From Chryseobacterium paridis (GTDB taxonomy: Bacteria > Bacteroidota > Bacteroidia > Flavobacteriales > Weeksellaceae): 64,000 nt of DNA. Both the position numbers and the translations under genes were made by a program. The stretch is from contig NZ_JAENHK010000010.1 in the NCBI RefSeq assembly GCF_016595215.1, forward strand, positions 2,465,390-2,529,389. Reading direction: 5' to 3'. The notes under the pieces were generated by a model. It saw only the letters and a program-made list of their open reading frames with translations, was not told where the DNA came from and searched no databases. Numbering within the stretch: position 1 is the first letter of the stretch; each line of letters starts with the position of its first letter. Shown here one piece after another: positions 16,274 through 25,005 of this stretch.

Positions 16274-17727
16274 TATAGATTGGTAGGCAATGTGATTGTA
16301 AATGTAGAGCCTTTATCAACTTCTGATTTCACTGAAATCTCACCTTTATAATCTTCTACCATTTTTCTTACCATCGATAAGCCCAATCCCATTCCACTGT
16401 TTTTTGATGTGAAATTCGGTTCGAATATTCTTTCATACATATTATCTGGAATACCTACCCCATTATCCTGTACAGAAATCATCACTCTTCTCTGATGCTG
16501 CTCTATATCCACATTAATTATCAATTTCCGATCCTCGCTTTGCGCCTGCTTTGCATTCGTAACAAGATTCGTAATGATTCTGGAAAGATAAATCTTATCC
16601 ATATTAATCATAATATTCCCTTTGTTTGTATGAACAAAAACACTGTCATCACTAAAAACACGAAGAATATCTTCTACTTCTGCGTTAAGATTGATCGTCT
16701 CATTATTTTTCTCAGGAAGTTTTGCAAACTCTGAAAAAGCAGAGGCAACTGTAGCAATCAGATCAATTTGATCCACCATTGTTTTACTCATCAGCTTTAC
16801 CCGCTCTGTCACATTAGGATCCTGTGGATCAAATTTTCTTTCGAAATTCTGAATGGTCAGCTTCATAGGTGTCAGAGGGTTTTTAACCTCATGCGCTACC
16901 TGCTTAGCCATTTCCCTCCAGGCTTCTTCTGAAGCTTTAAAACGAAGCCTCTCCTTCTGATCCTGAATCTGAAGGATCATCCTGTTATAAGCCCTTGCTA
17001 AAGCATTTAGTTCATCATTCTTGTAATATCTAATAGGTCGCATTTCATTTTCAAATAATGTAATACGGGTAATCATATCAGAAAATTTGGTAATGTTTTT
17101 CGCCAGACTGTTAGACGTCACCCAACTTATCCAGATACTAAATATAATCAGGAAAAAATCTACCAGAAGAATGTATTTAACATACTGATGAAGCACTTCC
17201 AGATAAGCCGATTCATTATGATACAATGGAATATAAACAATTCCTACAGGTTCCAAAACATTATTTTTCAAAACCATGTATGAAGAAGTAAACACAGCAT
17301 CTTTTGACTGATCATACCCTTTAATATCCACTCTTGCGTCAGTTGCAAGTATTCTATTGACAATATCTACCGGAATTGATTTCTGAGAAATAAGCCCCTG
17401 ATCTTTATTAGAAAGTAAATAATGACCTTTTAGGTCATAAATAACAATATCGTGCTGATTAATATCCGCAATTTCAAAAATTTTATTCCCTAAAACCTGT
17501 GGGAGATCTTTCGTTTCAAGAATAGTACTACTTACAGCATAATCCAGAAACCTCATAACGGCACTGGTCTTTTCCTGCATGTCTATTTTACTTTGTTGTA
17601 AAGAATTATTTCTTAAAACAAAGTATGGAACGAGGGATGAAGCAACAACACTTAAAAGACATACCAGCAAGAAACCGAAAAACACACGATTTCTCAAGCT
17701 ATATCCTTTGTATTTATTAATTGCCAT
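16273..17727 (-). CDS. Membrane sensor histidine kinase, NtrY-like, orphan
   Basis: 484 residues. It has a first membrane helix at about 15-37, a periplasmic sensor region at about 40-180, a second helix at about 185-205, then HAMP, HisKA and HATPase domains. The phospho-acceptor is His279 in QVAHEVKNPLTPMKL, which resembles the NtrY family H-box. The N-box is NLVTNAKQAQ and the G-boxes are DNGVGIP and GMGLGLS. No response regulator lies in the window. It overlaps ribE by 11 bases and trmN6 by one, an unusual place for a sensor kinase. Confidence 0.9.
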   Translation of the reverse strand: MAINKYKGYSLRNRVFFGFLLVCLLSVVASSLVPYFVLRNNSLQQSKIDMQEKTSAVMRFLDYAVSSTILETKDLPQVLGNKIFEIADINQHDIVIYDLKGHYLLSNKDQGLISQKSIPVDIVNRILATDARVDIKGYDQSKDAVFTSSYMVLKNNVLEPVGIVYIPLYHNESAYLEVLHQYVKYILLVDFFLIIFSIWISWVTSNSLAKNITKFSDMITRITLFENEMRPIRYYKNDELNALARAYNRMILQIQDQKERLRFKASEEAWREMAKQVAHEVKNPLTPMKLTIQNFERKFDPQDPNVTERVKLMSKTMVDQIDLIATVASAFSEFAKLPEKNNETINLNAEVEDILRVFSDDSVFVHTNKGNIMINMDKIYLSRIITNLVTNAKQAQSEDRKLIINVDIEQHQRRVMISVQDNGVGIPDNMYERIFEPNFTSKNSGMGLGLSMVRKMVEDYKGEISVKSEVDKGSTFTITLPTNL

Positions 17728-18313
17728 TCTGTTTATTAATTAACCTAGCAATATACTTACCAATTATATCAAATTCAAGATTTACTTTATCACCTATTTT
17801 TAAATGCTGCATATTGGTAAACTCCCAGGTATAAGGAATAATTGCTACCGAAAATTGATAATCTTCACTTTTAGCTACCGTTAAGCTTATTCCGTTCATT
17901 GTAATTGAACCCTGAGGAACAGTTACAAAATCTCCATCATTATCATATTTAACAGTTATAAAATAACTTCCATCTTTATTTTCAATTCCTACAACTTCTC
18001 CTGTTTTATCAACATGTCCCTGAACAATATGCCCATCCAGTCTTCCATCCATCTTCATACAACGTTCAAGATTTACCACTGTTCCAACCTCCCATTTTCC
18101 AAGATTTGTTTTTTCCAGTGTTTCATTTATTGCTGTTACAACATATTGATCATTTTTAACTTCTACAACCGTTAGACAACAACCGTTATGTGCTAGACTT
18201 TGATCTATTTTCAATTCATTGGTAAAAGGACATGTTAAAGTAAAATCTATGTTACTCCCCTTTTCCTCAATTTTCTCAATAACCCCTACTGCTTCAATAA
18301 TTCCTGTGAACAT
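17717..18313 (-). CDS. ribE: Riboflavin synthase, alpha subunit
   Basis: 198 residues from the ATG at 18313; upstream in-frame codons reach to 18361 but precede the conserved N-terminus MFTGIIEAVG, so the shorter start is chosen. It has two lumazine-binding half domains; the second starts near GHIVQGHVDKTGEVV. The enzyme dismutates two 6,7-dimethyl-8-ribityllumazine molecules into riboflavin. It leads the leftward operon with the histidine kinase and trmN6, and its promoter interleaves with that of pdxA. No FMN riboswitch is visible in the 49-base gap. Confidence 0.94.
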   Translation of the reverse strand: MFTGIIEAVGVIEKIEEKGSNIDFTLTCPFTNELKIDQSLAHNGCCLTVVEVKNDQYVVTAINETLEKTNLGKWEVGTVVNLERCMKMDGRLDGHIVQGHVDKTGEVVGIENKDGSYFITVKYDNDGDFVTVPQGSITMNGISLTVAKSEDYQFSVAIIPYTWEFTNMQHLKIGDKVNLEFDIIGKYIARLINKQNGN

Positions 18314-18325
18314 ATTATTTTTTGC

Positions 18326-18333
18326 TAAATTTG
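18326..18333 (+). promoter_or_regulatory. -7 promoter element for pdxA
   Basis: TAAATTTG, 29 bases before the ATG at 18363. It lies closer to ribE than ribE's own -7 element, so the two divergent promoters interleave. Confidence 0.6.
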
Positions 18334-18348
18334 TAAAATTATAATCTT

Positions 18349-18356
18349 CAAAGATA
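18349..18356 (-). promoter_or_regulatory. -7 promoter element for ribE
   Basis: Minus strand reads TATCTTTG, 35 bases before the ATG at 18313. Confidence 0.65.
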
Positions 18357-18362
18357 ATCAAA

Positions 18363-19454
18363 ATGAGTCCAAAAAACTATAAAGTACGAGTAGGAATTTC
18401 AATCGGTGATTTCAATGGCATCGGTCCTGAAATCATTATGAAGTCTTTGAAAGACAAAACCATTACGGACTTTTTCACTCCCATTATTTTTGGTTCAGGG
18501 AAACTTTTCACCTATCAGAAAAATATATTCAAACTGAATCTGAATTTCAATTACATCAACGAAGCTTCACAAGCTCAGCCAGGAAAACTCAATATGGTCA
18601 ACCTTGCTAAAGATAATTCTAATGTAGAGCTCGGGACTCCAACAGAAGAATCCACACATATGGCGATTTCTTCCCTGGAAGCTGCTACAGAAGCTTTAAT
18701 GAAAGGAGAAATTGACGTGCTTGTAACAGCACCCATCAATAAGGACGAGATGATGAAAATGGGGTTCAAACATGCCGGACATACAGGATATTTTGAAGAA
18801 AAGTTCAATAAGAAAGGACTTATGTTTCTGGTAACCGATGATTTAAAGGTAGCCGTTTCTACTCACCATATCCCGATTGTGAAGGTAGCAGAAAATATTT
18901 CTAAAGAAAAAATCAAAAAACAAATCAGAGCCTTAAACCAAACATTAATTGAAGATTTTTGTATTCAAAAACCTAAAATTGCTGTATTAGGATTAAACCC
19001 ACATTCTGGAGATGGAGGCGTAATCGGAAATGAAGAAATAGAAATCATCAGCCCAGCCATCAAAGAACTTTCAGATAATGGAATTTTAGCTTTTGGCCCA
19101 TTTCCGGCAGACAGTTTTTTCCAACCTAGTAAATATAAAAACTTTGATGCTGTCTTAGCCATGTATCATGATCAGGGACTTGCTCCATTTAAAACTTTAG
19201 CTTACGAAGAGGGGGTAAATTACACTGCTGGACTACCCTTTATCAGAACATCTCCAGACCATGGAGTAGCTTATGATATTGCCGGAAAAAATATAGCTGA
19301 TGAACAAAGTTTTACTGAAGCTATTTTCACAGCAATTAAAATTTTCAAGAACAGAAGTGAGTATAACGATCTAATGAGCAATAGAATGCAGCCAAGGAAA
19401 ATGGTTGTAGACAATGGAATAGATGAAGACCTACCTGATGAAAACGAAGGCTAG
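18363..19454 (+). CDS. pdxA: 4-hydroxythreonine-4-phosphate dehydrogenase
   Basis: 363 residues. PdxA oxidises 4-phosphohydroxy-threonine in the DXP-dependent pathway to pyridoxal 5'-phosphate. The conserved metal-binding and active-site segments are seen: GHTGYFEEKF, GLNPHSGDGGVIGNEE, AMYHDQGLAPFKTL, FIRTSPDHGVAYDIAG. The length is slightly above the usual 330 because of an acidic C-terminal tail (DNGIDEDLPDENEG). It is divergent from riboflavin synthase, so two vitamin genes share one control region. Confidence 0.94.
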   Translation: MSPKNYKVRVGISIGDFNGIGPEIIMKSLKDKTITDFFTPIIFGSGKLFTYQKNIFKLNLNFNYINEASQAQPGKLNMVNLAKDNSNVELGTPTEESTHMAISSLEAATEALMKGEIDVLVTAPINKDEMMKMGFKHAGHTGYFEEKFNKKGLMFLVTDDLKVAVSTHHIPIVKVAENISKEKIKKQIRALNQTLIEDFCIQKPKIAVLGLNPHSGDGGVIGNEEIEIISPAIKELSDNGILAFGPFPADSFFQPSKYKNFDAVLAMYHDQGLAPFKTLAYEEGVNYTAGLPFIRTSPDHGVAYDIAGKNIADEQSFTEAIFTAIKIFKNRSEYNDLMSNRMQPRKMVVDNGIDEDLPDENEG

Positions 19455-19518
19455 AGAGATCAAATACATTTTAAATTAATTTGTTTGACATTTTATTTGT
19501 AATTATAAAAAAAATGCA

Positions 19519-19526
19519 TATTTTTG
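19519..19526 (+). promoter_or_regulatory. -7 promoter element for the yceD gene
   Basis: TATTTTTG, 12 bases before the ATG at 19539; the leader must be very short. Confidence 0.6.
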
Positions 19527-19538
19527 CACACTCATTTT

Positions 19539-20060
19539 ATGGACAAGTTAAGAAACTATGACGTAAGCTTTTCCGGATTAAAAAACGGCAAGCATCAGTT
19601 CAAATTTGAGATAGATCAATCGTTCTTTCAATTATTTGACACTGAACAGGAATTTACAAATCCTAGAATTAATGTAGATGCTTTATTAGAAAAGCATACG
19701 ACTTTTTTAGAATTTGAAATAAAAATAGATGGAATTGTAGAATTAATATGTGATATTACAAACGTAGAATTCGATCATCCCATTGAGAATGAAATTAAAG
19801 TATTGGTAAAGTTTGGAGAAGAATATGATGATAGTGATGAAAACGTTATCACCATTCCAAGTACAGACCATGCATTTAATATAGCTCAGTTAATTTACGA
19901 AAATGTGATGCTTTCCATACCTATGAAAAAGATATCACCGAATGTAAGTGATGAGGATTTAAAAATCCTTGACCAGTTTAGTCCGAAAGAAATTGAAGAG
20001 GAAGAACATGAGAGTGACCCTAGATGGGAAGCGCTTAAAAAATTAAAAGATAAAAATTAA
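19539..20060 (+). CDS. yceD: YceD/DUF177 family protein
   Basis: 173 residues from the ATG at 19539 (MDKLRNYDVSF); an upstream TTG lies inside the promoter and is rejected as start. It is an acidic protein with a conserved central segment FLEFEIKIDGIVELICDITNVEF and the tail DPRWEALKKLKDK. DUF177 proteins are almost always next to rpmF, as here, and are linked to 23S rRNA or large-subunit biogenesis. The typical four-cysteine motif is reduced to a single Cys. Confidence 0.87.
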   Translation: MDKLRNYDVSFSGLKNGKHQFKFEIDQSFFQLFDTEQEFTNPRINVDALLEKHTTFLEFEIKIDGIVELICDITNVEFDHPIENEIKVLVKFGEEYDDSDENVITIPSTDHAFNIAQLIYENVMLSIPMKKISPNVSDEDLKILDQFSPKEIEEEEHESDPRWEALKKLKDKN

Positions 20061-20074
20061 AATAATTTAAATAT

Positions 20075-20100
20075 GATGAGATGATGAAAAAAATCTCATC
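20075..20100 (+). promoter_or_regulatory. Hairpin in the yceD-rpmF spacer
   Basis: GATGAGAT pairs perfectly with ATCTCATC across a 10-base loop, 29 bases before the rpmF start. No T run follows, so it is more likely a leader or processing structure than a terminator. Confidence 0.45.
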
Positions 20101-20129
20101 GCTCATCAAATTAAAAAAGTTATTACAAA

Positions 20130-20333
20130 ATGGCACATCCAAAGAGAAGACAATCGTCCACAAGAAGAGATAAGAGAAGAACTCATTACAAAGCTGTAGT
20201 TCCTCAATTAGCAAAAGATGCAACTACAGGTGAACTTCACCTTTATCACAGAGCTCACTGGCATGAAGGAAAACTTTACTACAGAGGTAAAGTAGTATTG
20301 GAAAAAACAGTGGAAACTACTGAAGAAAACTAA
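20130..20333 (+). CDS. rpmF: 50S ribosomal protein L32
   Basis: 67 codons beginning [20 protein letters not shown], the L32 signature, followed by a strand-rich segment and an acidic tail ETTEEN. The zinc-binding cysteines of some L32 proteins are absent, so this is the zinc-free type. It follows yceD with a 69-base spacer and no promoter match, indicating co-transcription. Confidence 0.96.
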   Translation: MAHPKRRQSSTRRDKRRTHYKAVVPQLAKDATTGELHLYHRAHWHEGKLYYRGKVVLEKTVETTEEN

Positions 20334-20366
20334 GAGGTAACTTTTCAAAAAACCTCATTTTAATAC

Positions 20367-20404
20367 AAAAACCGCTCAATTTTGATAAAATTAGGCGGTT
20401 TTTT
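20367..20404 (+). terminator. Terminator after rpmF
   Basis: ACCGC / GCGGT outer stem plus AATTTT / AAAATT inner stem, followed by six T. Confidence 0.8.
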
Positions 20405-20426
20405 GTTGTTTTTTATGTTTTTTTGG

Positions 20427-20434
20427 TATCTTTG
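20427..20434 (+). promoter_or_regulatory. -7 promoter element for accB
   Basis: TATCTTTG, 23 bases before the ATG at 20458. Confidence 0.65.
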
Positions 20435-20457
20435 GCTCAAAATCAAATATCAAATTT

Positions 20458-20940
20458 ATGGACATTAAAGACATACAAAATCTTATTAAGTTTGTATCGA
20501 AAGCTGAAGTTTCAGAGGTGAAATACAAGACTAAAGATTTCGAAATCACTATTAAAACTCCATTAGCAGGAAGCGAAGTGAACTATGCACAACCAGCGGT
20601 TTACCACACTGCAGCTCCACAACAAGTAGCAGCTCCTGTACAAGCTGTAGCAGCAGTTACACCTGCTGAAAAAACTGAAGCAGCTTCTGACGACAGTAAA
20701 TATGTGACTATTAAATCTCCAATGATCGGTACTTTCTACAGAAAGCCATCTCCAGATAAAGATGTTTTTGTAAATGTAGGTGATGAAGTTTCTAACGGAA
20801 AAATTGTTTGTGTAATTGAAGCAATGAAATTATTCAACCAGATAGAATCTGAAATCAGCGGAAAAATCGTTAAGATATTAGTAGACGATGCTACGCCTGT
20901 AGAATACGACCAACCATTATTCCTAGTAGATCCATCTTAA
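20458..20940 (+). CDS. accB: Biotin carboxyl carrier protein of acetyl-CoA carboxylase
   Basis: 160 residues. An N-terminal assembly domain (1-40) is joined by an Ala/Pro/Val linker (about 41-75) to the biotinyl domain (80-160). The biotin attachment site is EAMKLFNQ with Lys124. It carries CO2 on biotin from AccC to the carboxyltransferase AccAD in fatty-acid synthesis. It is followed by accC after 94 AT-rich bases; accA is in this window but 16 kb away. Confidence 0.96.
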   Translation: MDIKDIQNLIKFVSKAEVSEVKYKTKDFEITIKTPLAGSEVNYAQPAVYHTAAPQQVAAPVQAVAAVTPAEKTEAASDDSKYVTIKSPMIGTFYRKPSPDKDVFVNVGDEVSNGKIVCVIEAMKLFNQIESEISGKIVKILVDDATPVEYDQPLFLVDPS

Positions 20941-21034
20941 GGAATTTTAGATTAAAGATTATAAATTTTAGATGAAATACTTTTCATTTAAAATAATTTA
21001 AAATTCAAAATTTATAATTTAAAATTTCGGAGAG
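20941..21034. repeat. AT-rich low-complexity spacer between accB and accC
   Basis: Made of repeated AAATTT/TTTAGAT-like strings (for example TTATAATTTAAAATTT). No promoter match is seen; a GGAGAG Shine-Dalgarno-like string precedes the accC start. Confidence 0.5.
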
Positions 21035-22390
21035 ATGTTCAAAAAAATATTAATAGCCAATCGTGGCGAAATTGCAATGCGTATTCTACGTACTTGTAAA
21101 GAAATGGGGATCAAAACCGTTGCAGTATACTCTACTGCAGACAAAGACAGTCTTCACGTAAGATTTGCTGATGAAGCAGTTTGTATTGGCCCTGCAATGA
21201 GTAAAGACTCATATCTGAAAATCCCAAATATTATTGCTGCAGCAGAGATCACTAATGCAGATGCCATTCACCCTGGTTATGGATTCTTATCTGAAAACGC
21301 TAACTTTTCAAGAATCTGTCAGAAAAATGGCATCAAGTTTATTGGAGCTTCACCTGAACAGATTGAAAAAATGGGTGACAAAGCTAATGCTAAAGCAACC
21401 ATGAAGGCAGCAGGTGTACCATGTGTACCGGGCTCTGACGGTCTTATTGAATCTTACGAACACGCTGTAAAAGTTGCTGAAGAAACAGGATATCCTGTTA
21501 TGATCAAGGCAACTGCAGGGGGTGGTGGAAAAGGAATGAGAGCTGTTTGGAAAGCTGAAGACCTTAAAGACCACTGGGAATCTGCCATTCAAGAAGCTGT
21601 AGCTGCTTTCGGAAACGGAGGTATGTACATGGAAAAATTAATTGAAGAACCTAGACATATAGAAATTCAGGTTGCAGGAGACCAATATGGTAAAGCTTGC
21701 CACCTTTCTGAAAGAGACTGTTCTGTACAAAGAAGAAATCAGAAATTAACTGAAGAAACTCCTTCTCCTTTTATGACTGATGAACTTCGTGAAAAAATGG
21801 GTGAAGCAGCAGTAAAAGCAGCTGAATTTATTGGCTACGAAGGTGTAGGAACCATTGAATTCTTAGTAGACAAACATAGAAATTTCTATTTCATGGAAAT
21901 GAATACAAGAATCCAGGTAGAGCACCCTATTACAGAACAGGTAATCGATTATGATCTGATCAGAGAACAAATTCTATTAGCTGCAGGAACTCCTATTTCA
22001 GGAATTAATTACTATCCAAAACTACATTCTATCGAATGTAGAATCAACGCTGAAGATCCTTATGCAGACTTCAGACCATCTCCAGGAAAAATCACAGGAT
22101 TAAATATTCCTGGTGGACACGGAATCAGAGTTGACACTCACGTTTATTCAGGATACTCAATCCCTTCGAACTACGATTCAATGATTGCAAAATTGATTAC
22201 CACTGCGCAAACGCGTGAAGAAGCAATTGCAAAAATGAGACGTGCATTGGAAGAGTTTTATATTGAAGGTGTAAAAACAACAATTCCTTTCCACAGACAA
22301 CTGATGGATGATGAAAATTATTTAGCAGGAAACTACACTACTAAGTTTATGGAAGACTTTGTAATGGATAGAAAATATGATAATCATTAA
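21035..22390 (+). CDS. accC: Biotin carboxylase of acetyl-CoA carboxylase
   Basis: 451 residues, normal length. The ATP-grasp glycine loop is [12 protein letters not shown]. The catalytic region is [19 protein letters not shown], and the C-terminal domain contains [10 protein letters not shown]. It carboxylates the biotin on AccB with bicarbonate and ATP. It is probably co-transcribed with accB and closed by a strong terminator. Confidence 0.96.
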   Translation: MFKKILIANRGEIAMRILRTCKEMGIKTVAVYSTADKDSLHVRFADEAVCIGPAMSKDSYLKIPNIIAAAEITNADAIHPGYGFLSENANFSRICQKNGIKFIGASPEQIEKMGDKANAKATMKAAGVPCVPGSDGLIESYEHAVKVAEETGYPVMIKATAGGGGKGMRAVWKAEDLKDHWESAIQEAVAAFGNGGMYMEKLIEEPRHIEIQVAGDQYGKACHLSERDCSVQRRNQKLTEETPSPFMTDELREKMGEAAVKAAEFIGYEGVGTIEFLVDKHRNFYFMEMNTRIQVEHPITEQVIDYDLIREQILLAAGTPISGINYYPKLHSIECRINAEDPYADFRPSPGKITGLNIPGGHGIRVDTHVYSGYSIPSNYDSMIAKLITTAQTREEAIAKMRRALEEFYIEGVKTTIPFHRQLMDDENYLAGNYTTKFMEDFVMDRKYDNH

Positions 22391-22409
22391 GATTATTTTA
22401 TATAGAAAC

Positions 22410-22440
22410 AAAAAACTGCCTCATTTTGGGGCAGTTTTTT
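22410..22440 (+). terminator. Terminator after accC
   Basis: Stem ACTGCC / GGCAGT flanked by A and T runs, ending in T-rich sequence. Confidence 0.85.
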
Positions 22441-22482
22441 TGTTTTTAAGCCTATTTTAAATAATAAACCAATTAGCTTATG

Positions 22483-22494
22483 ACTTTTATCACA
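22483..22494 (+). promoter_or_regulatory. Shared 12-base motif upstream of the MACPF gene
   Basis: ACTTTTATCACA starts exactly 70 bases before the ATG. The same 12 bases start exactly 70 bases before the unknown lipoprotein gene at 34613. Confidence 0.4.
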
Positions 22495-22526
22495 TGCTAT
22501 TATTTCCCATTTTTTTGATTTAATAC

Positions 22527-22534
22527 TACTTTTG
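22527..22534 (+). promoter_or_regulatory. -7 promoter element for the MACPF gene
   Basis: TACTTTTG fits TAnnTTTG, 18 bases before the ATG at 22553. Confidence 0.55.
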
Positions 22535-22552
22535 GCGTGATCTAAAAAAATT

Positions 22553-23575
22553 ATGAAAAAACAAATTCTATTATGCATAAGTACATCACTTATGCTATTT
22601 ATGTCATCATGTTCTAGTGACGAAATTACAGAAACAACGCCTGAAAAAGTAAACGAGAATTCTATATCTCTTGAAGATAATAAAGAATTCGGAGCTTACA
22701 ATGCTTTAGGATATGGTTATAATGTTACTGGAGAATATGCAAATTCCAACTCTACTGGTTTTAAAGTAATTGATATTGATAAATTTAAAGTTGAACAAAG
22801 TGCCAGGCTAGTTGATGAAAATACTTGGACACAAGAATATTCAGAAGAATACGGTGAAGATGCGGTAGCTTTTTCAAAAGTCATTTCAAAAAAAGTAAGT
22901 GCAACAGATCAGTTACAGCTTTATGGGAAAACAATATCAAATCCATTCAAATCAGCTACCACAGATAATTATAAATTTTTTGAATCTAAATATATCTATG
23001 GAAGCTATAACCTTTTAATTAAGCAGAAAAGATTTCGAATCAATGCTACAACAGATCTTTTAAGCAACTATGTAACTCAAGATTTTTTAAAAGATCTACA
23101 AACAAAAACACCAGAACAAATAGTACACAATTATGGTACGCACGTTATGGTGGACATTTATACAGGAGCTAAATTAGATGTCTTTTTCCAGGCACAAACA
23201 ACAAATCAGGATCGTAGTCGAGCAGCCAGAGCAGGTATAGCAATTGCAGTAAATGGCTTAAATTCCGGAATAGCTAATGACATCGATGTACAAGAGGCTT
23301 CTAAAAACTATTCTAAAAAGCTATATTACAAAACAAGAGGAGGTGACAAATCAAAACGATTTGGCAACATTGTAAACATTGATCACGGTATACCAAAAAT
23401 TAATATCTCAGATTGGCAAAGTACCTCTACAAAAAACAATTCTGTTTTAGTAGATTTTGGTTCCAATGGCTTAGTATTGATATATGATTTAATAAAAGAT
23501 CCACTAAAAAAATCTCAAATGAAATTATATGTTGATCAGTACCTTAAAACCAATCAAGTACTATTAGCAAATTAA
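22553..23575 (+). CDS. MACPF (perforin-like) domain lipoprotein
   Basis: 340 residues. The lipoprotein signal ends FMSSC (Cys20). A MACPF domain spans roughly 50-340: the opening LGYGYNVTGEYA resembles Bacteroides MACPF proteins, and the family signature (Tyr-Gly-Thr-His, six residues, Gly) is at 194-205, YGTHVMVDIYTGA. The two helix clusters expected to unfurl into membrane hairpins would lie on either side. Known Bacteroidota members include secreted antimicrobial toxins (BSAP type) that kill related strains; others have no known role. It is monocistronic, with its own promoter and terminator. No immunity gene is obvious next to it. Confidence 0.85.
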   Translation: MKKQILLCISTSLMLFMSSCSSDEITETTPEKVNENSISLEDNKEFGAYNALGYGYNVTGEYANSNSTGFKVIDIDKFKVEQSARLVDENTWTQEYSEEYGEDAVAFSKVISKKVSATDQLQLYGKTISNPFKSATTDNYKFFESKYIYGSYNLLIKQKRFRINATTDLLSNYVTQDFLKDLQTKTPEQIVHNYGTHVMVDIYTGAKLDVFFQAQTTNQDRSRAARAGIAIAVNGLNSGIANDIDVQEASKNYSKKLYYKTRGGDKSKRFGNIVNIDHGIPKINISDWQSTSTKNNSVLVDFGSNGLVLIYDLIKDPLKKSQMKLYVDQYLKTNQVLLAN

Positions 23576-23601
23576 TAAAACTGCATATTTACTCGCATAA
23601 C

Positions 23602-23629
23602 ATCCGCCGATATAAGGCGGATTTTTTTT
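23602..23629 (+). terminator. Terminator after the MACPF gene
   Basis: ATCCGCC / GGCGGAT stem with a 7-base loop, then a long T run. Confidence 0.85.
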
Positions 23630-23732
23630 ATTAAAATACTGTTAGGGTATGATAATAAGCTCTAAAATATACTCTATTTGAAATTCAAATCAAAAATAAT
23701 TATATCACTAATCAATCCAACATTATAATTAT

Positions 23733-23740
23733 TAACTTTG
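23733..23740 (+). promoter_or_regulatory. -7 promoter element for rocD and the glycan cluster
   Basis: TAACTTTG, 17 bases before the ATG at 23758. Confidence 0.6.
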
Positions 23741-23757
23741 TACAAAACCAAAAGAAT

Positions 23758-25005
23758 ATGTCAACAGTAGAAACAGAAAAAAACTCACAATATTTTATTG
23801 ACCTTGAAGACAAACATGGAGCACACAATTACCACCCCTTACCTGTCGTTTTAGATCGTGGGGAAGGAGTTTTTGTTTGGGATGTAGAAGGCAAAAAGTA
23901 TTATGACTTTCTTTCAGCCTATTCTGCCGTAAACCAAGGGCATTCTCACCCTAAAATTGTGGAAGCTTTAGTTAATCAGGCTAAAAAATTAGCTTTGACA
24001 TCAAGAGCATTTTACAATTCTAATTTAGGAGAATACGAAAAGAAAATAACAACCCTTTTTGGTTTTGATAAAGTTTTACCAATGAATTCCGGTGCAGAGG
24101 CAGTAGAAACAGCAGTAAAACTGGCCAGAAAATGGAGTTATGAAGTGAAAGGAATTTCAGAAAATGCAGCAAAAATTATTGTTTGCGAAAATAATTTCCA
24201 CGGAAGAACAACCACAATCGTATCCTTTTCCAATGATCCGGATGCTAATCAAAATTACGGCCCTTTTACACCCGGTTTTATTAAAATTCCTTATAACGAT
24301 ATAGCAGCATTAGAAGAAGTTCTTAGTAGAGAGGCAGAAAATATTGCAGCATTCCTGGTGGAGCCTATCCAAGGTGAAGCTGGAGTATATGTTCCTAATG
24401 ATGGTTTTCTAAAAGAAGCTTCAGAACTTTGTAAAAAGCACAATGTTCTTTTTATAGCTGATGAAGTACAAACAGGGATTGCAAGAACAGGGAAACTAAT
24501 CGCATGTCATCATGAAGATGTACAACCTGACATTTTAATTTTAGGAAAAGCTCTTTCCGGTGGGATGTATCCTGTATCTGCTGTTTTAGCAGACGATGAG
24601 ATTATGAATGTCATTAAGCCAGGACAACACGGTTCAACATTTGGTGGGAATCCAATAGCATGTGCTGTTGCAGTAGCCGCTTTAAATGTTGTAGCTGATG
24701 AAAATTTATCTGAAAGAGCTGAACAATTAGGCCAACTTTTCAGAAATGAGATTGAGAAGCTTATCGAAAAATCTGATCTGATTACTAAGGTAAGAGGAAA
24801 AGGATTGCTCAATGCTATTTTAATTAATGATACTCCTGAAAGCTCCACAGCCTGGAATCTTTGTTTAAAATTGAAAGAAAATGGATTACTGGCAAAGCCT
24901 ACTCATGGAAATATAATCAGACTTGCACCACCATTGGTAATTACGGAGGAACAACTTCTCGATTGTGTAGAGATCATTAAGAAAACGATTCTCGAGTTTA
25001 AATAA
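23758..25005 (+). CDS. rocD: Ornithine aminotransferase
   Basis: 415 residues, a class III PLP aminotransferase. It converts ornithine and 2-oxoglutarate to glutamate semialdehyde and glutamate. Seen: the start [12 protein letters not shown]-like segment, [17 protein letters not shown], the cofactor-binding [14 protein letters not shown], and the PLP lysine in [26 protein letters not shown] matches OAT closely. Its TAA overlaps by one base the ATG of the following glycosyltransferase, so an amino-acid catabolic gene leads a surface-glycan operon. Confidence 0.93.
   Translation: MSTVETEKNSQYFIDLEDKHGAHNYHPLPVVLDRGEGVFVWDVEGKKYYDFLSAYSAVNQGHSHPKIVEALVNQAKKLALTSRAFYNSNLGEYEKKITTLFGFDKVLPMNSGAEAVETAVKLARKWSYEVKGISENAAKIIVCENNFHGRTTTIVSFSNDPDANQNYGPFTPGFIKIPYNDIAALEEVLSREAENIAAFLVEPIQGEAGVYVPNDGFLKEASELCKKHNVLFIADEVQTGIARTGKLIACHHEDVQPDILILGKALSGGMYPVSAVLADDEIMNVIKPGQHGSTFGGNPIACAVAVAALNVVADENLSERAEQLGQLFRNEIEKLIEKSDLITKVRGKGLLNAILINDTPESSTAWNLCLKLKENGLLAKPTHGNIIRLAPPLVITEEQLLDCVEIIKKTILEFK

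Noticed and set aside
18314-18361. N-terminal extension of riboflavin synthase
   Set aside because: The family starts at MFTGIIE; the extra 16 residues would be encoded by the divergent promoter region.
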